From positions 1 through 14,279 of the forward strand of contig JAIVHA010000041.1 in assembly GCA_020201295.1 (NCBI GenBank): a DNA stretch of 14,279 nucleotides, in the 5' to 3' direction. The notes beneath the pieces are model-generated. The model saw only the letters and a list, made by a program, of their open reading frames with translations. It was not told the origin of the DNA and ran no database searches. The DNA comes from Lysobacteraceae bacterium (GTDB lineage: Bacteria; Pseudomonadota; Gammaproteobacteria; DSM-19610). Made by a program: the position numbers and the translations under genes. This document shows, one piece after another, positions 1 to 6,189 of the stretch; the stretch's first letter is position 1; every line of letters starts with the position of its first letter.

Positions 1-130
1 AGCACCGCCTCCTTGAAGGACACGTTGGTGGCGCCGCTGGAGCTGGCTTCCTGGTTGGGAATCTCCACGTCCTGGCGGATCTTCGCCGTCTGCTGGCTGG
101 AGGTGATCACCCGCGGGCTGGGGATGATCC
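1..130 (-). pseudogene. PilQ-type secretin fragment, 5'-truncated, runs off the window
   Basis: Read on the minus strand, this piece encodes about 42 residues that align without gaps to the secretin core of the intact pilQ downstream of it (bases 1484-1613). It includes the SPR-ITS-QQTA-IRQ-VEIP and QEASSSGAT-VSFKEA blocks. I count about 15 base differences over about 130 bases, and nine or so change the residue while only about three are silent. That ratio is what neutral drift gives, not purifying selection. The reading frame has no start codon: going upstream it leaves homology near base 130 and meets a stop (TGA) near base 170. It therefore looks like a truncated duplicate of the pilQ 3' region. 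The rest would lie left of base 1, so I cannot tell how far the copy extends or whether it joins an intact C-terminus. Confidence 0.7.
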
Positions 131-164
131 CGTGCCTACGAACAGACGGTTCACCATCGCATAA

Positions 165-195
165 CGATCAGGGGGGGGAACGGATGTGCTGATCG
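165..195. repeat. short inverted repeat with a run of eight G
   Basis: The arms CGATCAG (165-171) and CTGATCG (189-195) are perfect complements around a 17-base spacer that holds most of a G8 tract (171-178). It lies just past the stop codon of the Ig-like gene (202) and before the secretin fragment. On the minus strand no T-rich tail follows, so a factor-independent terminator is not well supported. It may be a weak 3' hairpin or a rearrangement scar. Confidence 0.4.
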
Positions 196-201
196 CATCC
201 T

Positions 202-1101
202 TTATTGGACATTGACCTCAATCTCCCCCGATCCGTCGCCAACCACGAAGGTAAAGGTCGCCGAATCGCCGGAAGCACCCGTGGCGCCGACCCTTGCGAT
301 GAAGCAGCCGTTGACGTTGGTGCGGTCGATCACGGTGACCCCATCCGTATCCAGGATCGTCAAGCTGCCGGCGGCGTCGCCGTCGGTCTTGGCGGCAAAG
401 CTGATGGGGTAGAAGGGGACGCGTATGGTATCTCCACCGTCGCGTACGCAAACGGAAACGTCCGTGGTGCTGCCGCTGGCAACCTGGACACTGTCATGGG
501 TAGGTTCCACCGTAAAGCCCGCGATCGGAGCGAAGCAGAAGGTGTCGTCGATGGTGGTCAGGGTGCCGCCGCCGTGGCGTGCCACCACATACACCCGGGA
601 GGAACCCACCGGGGCGATCCGCGTGTCGATGGCGGAGATCCCGCAGCCGCTCGTGATGGTGTACAGGTTGGCGGGATAGGTGATGTAGAAAGTCGCCAGC
701 CCGTCGCGGATGGTGGCGATGCCCGGCGTCAGGGTGCCGTCCTCCTGCACCCCCGCGATGGAGGCGCCCAACATGGAGGCGGCTACGGCGTACTCGCTAT
801 TCGTGTAGGTGGCGTTCGGGTAATCCTGGCTGTAGGCGCTGGTGACATCCAGCGTGTTGCTGAGGCTCGGCGCCGCCGCCACGAAACGCCGCTTGTCCGC
901 CTGCGCCGCGTAGTTGAACAGCAGCACCATGTCATTCGGCTGGATGGAGCGGAAGTCGCTGCCCTGGGTGGTGGTGCGGATAATAGTGGCGGTGGTGAAC
1001 TGGGTCGGCGTGCCGTCCGCCAGGGTCGGGTTTGTGTCCATCAGGGAGCTGCCGGAGATGGCGTCACCGGGGCTGATCATGCCGTTGACGATTTCGTACA
1101 T
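202..1101 (-). CDS. Orphan Ig-like surface-protein fragment, no signal peptide
   Basis: This encodes 299 residues of unknown function. The composition is rich in Ser, Thr, Gly and Val with few Lys. Two stretches look like bacterial Ig-like beta-sandwich repeats: about residues 120-160 (TPGIATIRDGLATFYITYPAN) and about 195-299. Four cysteines lie in Gly-Cys-Gly, Phe-Cys-Phe, Val-Cys-Val and Gly-Cys-Phe settings, as in disulfide-bonded exported proteins. There is no signal peptide or membrane segment, so it looks like the C-terminal part of a larger exported protein whose front was lost. I chose the ATG at 1101 because GGGAAG sits 6-11 bases upstream. An in-frame ATG at 1137 would add 12 residues and start 3 bases after the pilQ stop, with a weaker ribosome site. 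The short gap to pilQ suggests co-transcription with the pil operon. The Ig-like assignment is inferred from sequence texture only. Confidence 0.6.
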   Translation of the reverse strand: MYEIVNGMISPGDAISGSSLMDTNPTLADGTPTQFTTATIIRTTTQGSDFRSIQPNDMVLLFNYAAQADKRRFVAAAPSLSNTLDVTSAYSQDYPNATYTNSEYAVAASMLGASIAGVQEDGTLTPGIATIRDGLATFYITYPANLYTITSGCGISAIDTRIAPVGSSRVYVVARHGGGTLTTIDDTFCFAPIAGFTVEPTHDSVQVASGSTTDVSVCVRDGGDTIRVPFYPISFAAKTDGDAAGSLTILDTDGVTVIDRTNVNGCFIARVGATGASGDSATFTFVVGDGSGEIEVNVQ

Positions 1102-1140
1102 GGTTGTCTTCCCTTGTTTGAAAGGTGCGAGCTGCATGGA

Positions 1141-3324
1141 TTACCGCTCGGTAAACTTGTCCAGTGTATCCTTGACGATCCTGGGCGTCACGAAGATCAG
1201 CAGCTCGGCCTTGTTGTCCATGGCCCGCTTGGTGCGGAACATCCAGCCCACGCCCGGCAGGTCGCCGAAGAAGGGCACCTTGTCCACTTCGTTGAGGGTG
1301 GTCTGCTCGTAGATGCCGCCCAGCACCAGGGTCTCGCCGTTGTCCACCAGCACCTGCGTCTCCACCGCACGGGTGTTGATACTCGGCACGTTGTTGAACA
1401 CCTGACCGACACTGTCCTTGTTCACCTTCACATCCATGATGACGCGATCATCCGGCGTGATCTGCGGGGTGACCTCCAGGGACAACGCCGCCTCCTTGAA
1501 GGAGACGCTGGTGGCGCCGCTGGAGCTGGCCTCCTGGTAGGGAATCTCCACACCCTGGCGGATCACCGCCGTCTGCTGGTTGGAGGTGATCAGCCGCGGG
1601 CTGGAGATCACCTCGCCCTTGCCTTCCGCCTGCATGGCGGTCAGCTCCAGATCCAGCAGGTAGCTCGATCCCAGGAACGCCATTGCGATCTGGCCGGCTG
1701 CCGGTGTGACGGGGAGATCGACTATGGTCCGGTCGGACAGCTCGGGCAGATTGATCGGGAACGGTTGCCCGGTGTCACGGATATTGGTGACGGCGTCGCC
1801 CACCATGGAATCGGTTCCGGTGCTGGAGCCGGACAAGCCGATGATGCCCTGGTCACTGCGGTTGCGTGCCGCGGTGGCTCCGAAGCGTACGCCGAGATCC
1901 TTGCTGAAATCATCGTTGGCGATGACGATGCGGGACTCGATCAGCACCTGGCGCACCGGGATATCCAGGCGCGTCACCAGGCGACGGATCTCTTCCAGCT
2001 TCTGGGCCGTGTCCTGGATCAGCAGCGTGTTGGTGCGCTCGTCCACCACCACGGAACCGCGTTCGCTGGTCAGTCCGGCAGCCTCACCCTTGAGCAGGGC
2101 GGAAATCTCGGAGGCCTTGGCATAATTGACCTGCACGAACTCCGAGTACAGGGGCGCCAGTTCCTTGATCTGCTTCTGGGACTCCAGCTCGAGTTTCTCG
2201 CGGGCGCTGATTTCCTCGCTCGGTGCCACCAGCATGACATTGCCGGTCTGGCGCATGGCCAGGCCCTTGGTCTTGAGGACGATGTCGAGGGCCTGGTCCC
2301 AGGGCACATTGCGCAGGCGCAGGGTCAGGTTGCCGGTCACCGTGTCACTCACCACGATGTTCAGGCCGGTAAAGTCGGCGAGCAACTGCAGTACGGAGCG
2401 CGCCTCGATGTCCTGGAAGTTCAGCGACAGGCGCTCGCCCGTGTAACCGAATTCCTCGCGACGGCGACTCTCCAGTTCTTCCTTGGTGGTAGGCTTGATC
2501 TCCACCGTGAAGGTGTCGTCGGTCTGGTAGGCCAGGTGCTCGTATTCGCCGATCGGGTCGATGGTCATGCGTACATTGCGGCCCCGGGCCATGGTATCCA
2601 CGGTCTTCACGGGGGTGGCGAAGTCGATGACGTCCAGGCGTCGTTCCAGGCGTTCCGGCAGGCTGCTGTTCATGAAGTCCAGCACCACCTTGCCGCCTTC
2701 CTGGCGCATGTCCACGCTGATGGAGGGATCGGACAGGGTCACGACGACACGGCCTTCGCCCTGGTCGCCACGACGGAAGTCCACGTTGCTGATGGTCGCA
2801 CCGCTGGCCGCGGCCGGCTTCCCGGCGGTCACCGGGGAAGGCGCGGGGGCCGTGCTGGCGGGTGCGGCGGCAACACTGCCTGCCCCCACATCCTGCAGGG
2901 TCAGCACCACCTGGTTGTCCACCACGCGGGTTTCATAGGACACCATTTCCACCAGGTTCACCACCACGCGGGTGCGGCCCTGGGCCTCCACCGCGGTGAT
3001 GCTCTTGGCGGCACCCACCCCGATGTCCTGGGAGCGGCGATCCAGCTTGCTGGTGGTGGCCGGGAAATCGAGGGCGATACGCGCCGGGTTGTCGATGGTG
3101 AAGCTCATCGGATCCTGGGGCGGCTGGCTCATGCGCATGACGATCTGCACGCGGTTGCCGGACAGGCCGGAGAACTCGATGGCCTCGATGGCATTGTCTG
3201 CCAGCGCCGTGCCGGAACCGGCCAGCAACAGCAGGGTGCTCCACAAGAGGTTCTGCAGGCGTCCCTGCCAGCCGCTCCGGGCCGCAGACTGATCGATACG
3301 GGAAATTCTTGTTGCAACGCTCAT
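1141..3324 (-). CDS. pilQ: Type IV pilus outer-membrane secretin PilQ
   Basis: PilQ forms the outer-membrane ring through which the type IV pilus leaves the cell. The 727-residue product is close to the usual PilQ size. Visible in order: a signal peptide (about residues 20-43, ending in Thr-Ala-Leu-Ala); two AMIN domains (about 45-150 and 180-280) that bind peptidoglycan, separated by an Ala/Pro-rich linker; a secretin/TonB short N-terminal domain (about 297-368, with VPWDQALDIVLKTKGL); an N1-type domain (about 390-455); and the secretin core to the C-terminus. Core signatures are GEVISSPRLITSNQQTA, VLGGIYE, VPFFGDLPGVGWMF and LLIFVTPRIV. I chose the ATG at 3324 because a GGGGGGAT ribosome site stands before it; an in-frame ATG at 3339 would add five residues. 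It is the last gene of pilMNOPQ, 19 bases after pilP by this start. Confidence 0.95.
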   Translation of the reverse strand: MSVATRISRIDQSAARSGWQGRLQNLLWSTLLLLAGSGTALADNAIEAIEFSGLSGNRVQIVMRMSQPPQDPMSFTIDNPARIALDFPATTSKLDRRSQDIGVGAAKSITAVEAQGRTRVVVNLVEMVSYETRVVDNQVVLTLQDVGAGSVAAAPASTAPAPSPVTAGKPAAASGATISNVDFRRGDQGEGRVVVTLSDPSISVDMRQEGGKVVLDFMNSSLPERLERRLDVIDFATPVKTVDTMARGRNVRMTIDPIGEYEHLAYQTDDTFTVEIKPTTKEELESRRREEFGYTGERLSLNFQDIEARSVLQLLADFTGLNIVVSDTVTGNLTLRLRNVPWDQALDIVLKTKGLAMRQTGNVMLVAPSEEISAREKLELESQKQIKELAPLYSEFVQVNYAKASEISALLKGEAAGLTSERGSVVVDERTNTLLIQDTAQKLEEIRRLVTRLDIPVRQVLIESRIVIANDDFSKDLGVRFGATAARNRSDQGIIGLSGSSTGTDSMVGDAVTNIRDTGQPFPINLPELSDRTIVDLPVTPAAGQIAMAFLGSSYLLDLELTAMQAEGKGEVISSPRLITSNQQTAVIRQGVEIPYQEASSSGATSVSFKEAALSLEVTPQITPDDRVIMDVKVNKDSVGQVFNNVPSINTRAVETQVLVDNGETLVLGGIYEQTTLNEVDKVPFFGDLPGVGWMFRTKRAMDNKAELLIFVTPRIVKDTLDKFTER

Positions 3325-3343
3325 GTACGATCCCCCCATGGGA

Positions 3344-3772
3344 TTATTCGCTCAGTGCCAGAGATGCCTGGCGTTCCTGCCAGCCCCCCAGCCCATCGGG
3401 TATGATTTCGGTTAATTCAACGCGGTCTTCGGTGATGCGGGTGATCTTGCCGTGGTTGTGCCCGGCATAGTTTCCGGGCTGCACCCGATGGATGGTGCCA
3501 TCGTTCATGCGCACCAGCGCCCAGGATTCACCGAACTGCTCCAGTGTGCCCACCATGCGCAAGGCATCGAGCGGGGCTTCTTCCAGGGGCTCACGTGGCC
3601 GCTGCAGATCCGGTCGGATACCGGAGCCACCCTCCTGTATCATCTGGCGGTCAGGCCGCACCGAATCCATCGGCCGGAAAGGGCTGCGCAGATCCGCGGC
3701 CTGGTACAGGAAGGTCTCGAAGGGCTTGAATTCGGGCAGGGGCTCGATACGCGTGGGCTGTTGCGCACTCAC
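3344..3772 (-). CDS. pilP: PilP pilus assembly protein, N-terminal signal lost
   Basis: PilP is normally an inner-membrane lipoprotein that joins the PilN/PilO dimer to PilQ. The body is clear: IEPLPEFKPFETFLY, LRSPF, then the beta-sandwich with MVGTL, NYAGHNHGKI and IPDGLGGW. The product has only 142 residues, against about 175 for the family, and it starts at GTG (3772), overlapping the pilO stop (GTGA). No signal peptide or lipobox Cys is present. The codons just before the GTG, which also encode the end of PilO in another frame, read L-P-G-Y-V-Q-E. They continue into V-S-A-Q and resemble the segment after the lipobox in other PilP proteins. I infer that a deletion joined the pilO 3' end to a point inside pilP. 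AGGA lies only 2 bases before the GTG, too close for a normal ribosome site. As written, the product should stay in the cytoplasm. Confidence 0.85.
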   Translation of the reverse strand: MSAQQPTRIEPLPEFKPFETFLYQAADLRSPFRPMDSVRPDRQMIQEGGSGIRPDLQRPREPLEEAPLDALRMVGTLEQFGESWALVRMNDGTIHRVQPGNYAGHNHGKITRITEDRVELTEIIPDGLGGWQERQASLALSE

Positions 3773-4353
3773 TTCCTGGACGTATCCAGGTAGCGGTAGG
3801 TCTTGGCCGTCAGGTCCATGATCAGCTCCCCGTCCGGCTGGGGTGTAATGGCGATGTCATGTACGGTAACGATGCGCGGCAAGGCCGCCAGGCCGCTGAC
3901 GAAGTTACCGAACTCGTGGTACTGCCCCTTCACCTTGATGCTGATGGGCATCTCGGCATAAAAGTCGCGTGGGTTTTCGCCCTGCGGCTTGAACAGATCG
4001 AACTCGAGCCCACTGGCCAGGCCGGTCTGGGAAATATCCACCAGCAGGTCCGCCACCTCGGTCTGGTTGGGCAACTGGCGCAACATGGCGCCGAAGGATT
4101 CCTTCATCTCGTCCAGCTGCTGCTCGTAGGCGGCCAGGTTGGCGGCCTTGCGGGCCTTGCCCTCGAAGGTGGTCTTCAGCTCCGTTTCCTTACGTTCGGC
4201 CGCTTCCAGGGACTGGATCTGGTCCTTGACGTCGAACCAGTAGCCGAGGAACAGCACCACGACGATCAGGAGGCCGATGAGTACGGCGCGCGCCGCGGCC
4301 GGCCAGCTGCCGATGTTGTTGAAATCGAGATTGTTGATGTCCTCGAGCTTCAT
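3769..4353 (-). CDS. pilO: Type IV pilus inner-membrane protein PilO
   Basis: PilO pairs with PilN in the periplasm as part of the alignment complex that links the cytoplasmic motor to PilQ. The 194-residue protein has a short cytoplasmic N-terminus with DLNN-like NLDFNNIGSWPAA, one membrane helix (about residues 22-42), a coiled coil (about 44-95) and a C-terminal ferredoxin-like domain. Family signatures are ESFGAMLRQLPNQTEVADLL, SGLEF, LPRIVTVHDI and the closing KTYRY. The start codon overlaps the pilN stop as ATGA, which implies translational coupling. The final residues (LDTSRK) may come from fusion to the pilP frame, because the same bases seem to encode part of PilP. The total length is still near normal for PilO. 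Confidence 0.93.
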   Translation of the reverse strand: MKLEDINNLDFNNIGSWPAAARAVLIGLLIVVVLFLGYWFDVKDQIQSLEAAERKETELKTTFEGKARKAANLAAYEQQLDEMKESFGAMLRQLPNQTEVADLLVDISQTGLASGLEFDLFKPQGENPRDFYAEMPISIKVKGQYHEFGNFVSGLAALPRIVTVHDIAITPQPDGELIMDLTAKTYRYLDTSRK

Positions 4354-4922
4354 TGTGCCGCCTCCCCGTCCGTGGCAGCCCGGGCGCGTACTTGCGCCGC
4401 CCGCAGTGTGAACTCAGCCACGCGCTGTTGGTCGACCTCGCGGGTCTGGATGAAATCCAGGCGCGGGCTGGTCATCCATGCGGAGCTGTCGATGTTACGC
4501 ATATAGGCGGATACCCGGGCATTGGACTGGGCCTGGCCCACCAGGGTGAGGGCGTTATCCGCCTGCTTGATGCTGGTAAGGTGTACGCCATCGGGCAAGG
4601 TCCGCACCAGCTGGTCCATCAGATGGACGCTTTCCGGTCGGCTGCTCTGCAGCTGCTGGATGATGTTCATGCGCGCCAGCAGGTTGGCCCGGGTCTTTTC
4701 CAGCTCCTGGATCTTGGCGATCTTGCCGTCCAGGACCTTGATCTGCTGTTCCAGGTAGGCGTTGCGCTGGTTCTGGGCGTCGATGCGATTCACCATCTGC
4801 ATGTGCACCAGGCCCCAGATGGCCACCGCGAACACGACCCCCAGGGCGGCCATGGTGACGAATTCCTTCTGTCGCTGCTTGCGCAGCTCCTCGCGCCAGG
4901 GTAAGAGGTTGATGTGTGCCAT
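4350..4922 (-). CDS. pilN: Type IV pilus inner-membrane protein PilN
   Basis: PilN is a bitopic inner-membrane protein. Its cytoplasmic N-terminal tail binds PilM and its periplasmic domain pairs with PilO. The conserved PilM-binding tail INLLPWREE is at residues 4-12. A membrane helix follows (about 22-42), then a coiled coil (about 45-95) and a ferredoxin-like domain carrying LVRTLPDGVHLTS. Its 190 residues fit the family. Translation starts 1 base after the pilM stop, with GAGGAG inside the end of pilM as ribosome site, and its stop overlaps the pilO start. All of this fits a tightly coupled operon. Confidence 0.95.
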   Translation of the reverse strand: MAHINLLPWREELRKQRQKEFVTMAALGVVFAVAIWGLVHMQMVNRIDAQNQRNAYLEQQIKVLDGKIAKIQELEKTRANLLARMNIIQQLQSSRPESVHLMDQLVRTLPDGVHLTSIKQADNALTLVGQAQSNARVSAYMRNIDSSAWMTSPRLDFIQTREVDQQRVAEFTLRAAQVRARAATDGEAAQ

Positions 4923-4923
4923 A

Positions 4924-5994
4924 TCAGTCGAAGCTCCTCAGTGCGAGCCCGCAGGTAATCAACAGCGCAGGGGCATCGTTGCTCAGGGTTTGCGGCTTCA
5001 CCGAAGGCGCCAGGGACATGGAGGCAAAGGGATTCGCGATGCTGGTTTCCACGCCCAGCTTGTCCTGCACCACCTCGTTCACATCGGGGATGGAGGCACT
5101 GCCCCCGGCCAGGACGATGTGGTCCACATGGTTGTACTGGCTGGAAGAGAAGAAGAACTGCAGGGAACGGCTCACCTGCTGTGCCATGGCTTCCTTGAAG
5201 GGTTCCAGCACCTCGCTGAGGTAGTTTTCCGGCAGACCGCCCTGGCGCTTGGCCATACCCGCTTCCTCGTAGGAAAGACCGTAGCGACGCATGATTTCCT
5301 CGGTCAGCTGTTTGCCGCCAAAGACCTGGTCGCGGGTATAGATCATTTTCATGTCGTGCAGCACATTCAGTGTGGTCATGGTGGCGCCCACGTCCACCAC
5401 GGCGATGGTGCGATCCACGCCCTGGTCGGGCAGTTGCTCGGCGATCAGGGAAAAGGCGTTCTCGGTGGCGTAGGCCTCCACATCCACCACCTTGGCCTGC
5501 AGGCCACCCGTCTCCACCGCCGCGGTGCGCATCTCGACGTTTTCACTGCGGCAGGCGGCCAGCAGTACATCGACGGTCTCGGGATTGCGTTCGGTGGGGC
5601 CCAGCACCTCGAAATCGAGGCTGACTTCCTCGAGCGGGTAGGGGACGTACTGGTCCGCCTCCAGCTCGATCTGGGCTTCCAGTTCGTCGTCGGTGAGGTT
5701 GGCGGGCATGGGAATGATCTTGGTGATCACCGAGGAGCCGGCCACCGCCACGGCGGCATACCTGGCCCGGGTGCCGGAGCGCTTGACGGCGCGGCGTACC
5801 GCTTCCCCCACGGCTTCCACATCGGTGATATTCTTCTCGACCACGGAGTTGGGCGGCAGCGGTTCCACTGCGTAGCTCTCAACCCGGTATCGCCCCCCGT
5901 TGCGGCTCAGTTCCAGGAGCTTGACCGCGGTGGAACTTATATCCAGTCCGACGATCGGTCCCTTGGTCCTTCTGAATAATCGCGCGAGTTGCAC
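4924..5994 (-). CDS. pilM: Type IV pilus actin-like ATPase PilM
   Basis: PilM is a cytoplasmic FtsA/actin-fold nucleotide-binding protein that docks on the PilN tail and helps couple the pilus motor to the envelope complex. The 356 residues match the family length. Actin-fold motifs are visible: phosphate 1 (GLDISSTAVKLLEL, about residues 16-29), phosphate 2 (VVDVGATMTTLNVL, in the middle) and the adenosine motif (VLAGGSASIPDV, about 300), followed by NPF. The start is GTG at 5994, preceded by AAAGGAAAC, a good ribosome site at normal distance; no in-frame ATG fits better. It is first in pilMNOPQ, about 45 bases downstream of the predicted transcription start of the promoter at 6047-6075. It is divergent from the PBP1a gene, as in many gammaproteobacteria. 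Confidence 0.95.
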   Translation of the reverse strand: MQLARLFRRTKGPIVGLDISSTAVKLLELSRNGGRYRVESYAVEPLPPNSVVEKNITDVEAVGEAVRRAVKRSGTRARYAAVAVAGSSVITKIIPMPANLTDDELEAQIELEADQYVPYPLEEVSLDFEVLGPTERNPETVDVLLAACRSENVEMRTAAVETGGLQAKVVDVEAYATENAFSLIAEQLPDQGVDRTIAVVDVGATMTTLNVLHDMKMIYTRDQVFGGKQLTEEIMRRYGLSYEEAGMAKRQGGLPENYLSEVLEPFKEAMAQQVSRSLQFFFSSSQYNHVDHIVLAGGSASIPDVNEVVQDKLGVETSIANPFASMSLAPSVKPQTLSNDAPALLITCGLALRSFD

Positions 5995-6046
5995 AGATGT
6001 TTCCTTTTTTATTACCCATGGTTAATACCCATAGGTGTTCCACCGG

Positions 6047-6075
6047 ATTAGATGACAACTCCAAATGGTTGTCAA
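6047..6075 (-). promoter_or_regulatory. Strong sigma70-type promoter of pilMNOPQ
   Basis: On the minus strand a perfect -35 box TTGACA (6075-6070) is followed by a 17-base spacer and a 5-of-6 -10 box TCTAAT (6052-6047). Transcription would start near base 6040 and leave a leader of about 45 bases before the pilM GTG at 5994. It is the best promoter match I found in the window, and its location and direction fit the operon. The call rests on match to consensus only. Confidence 0.7.
6053..6074. promoter_or_regulatory. Perfect 7-bp dyad inside the pil promoter, candidate operator
   Basis: The arms TGACAAC (6053-6059) and GTTGTCA (6068-6074) are perfect complements around 8 bases. The dyad fills the spacer between the -35 and -10 boxes of the pil promoter and overlaps the -35 box. 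A dimeric regulator binding here would block or reshape the promoter. It also lies about 116 bases upstream of the divergent PBP1a gene. The regulator is unknown and no gene for one is in the window. Confidence 0.45.
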
Positions 6076-6189
6076 CCAATGGCTTCGTCCTGCACGCAGG
6101 GCTCGATTCCCTGTATCGGACGATTTATAGTTAAGTTTAACGGGAAACGATCCCTCTTTGTTGAACCCCATCACAAGCTGCCCAAATAG

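Noticed and set aside
205..3405. Very long open frame (1066 codons) on the plus strand opposite pilQ
   Set aside because: It is antisense to pilQ and the Ig-like gene, rich in His, Gly and Ala repeats without domain structure. It is the usual mirror frame of a high-GC gene.
6097..6113. tRNA T-arm-like hairpin CAGGG-CTCGATT-CCCTG
   Set aside because: Loop and stem look like a T-arm, but there is no matching acceptor stem, anticodon arm or CCA end around it, so it is not a tRNA. An att-site remnant cannot be supported from this alone.
6103..6131. Possible PBP1a promoter with TATAGT as -10
   Set aside because: The best -35 at proper spacing (TCGATT) matches consensus poorly. It is too weak to list.
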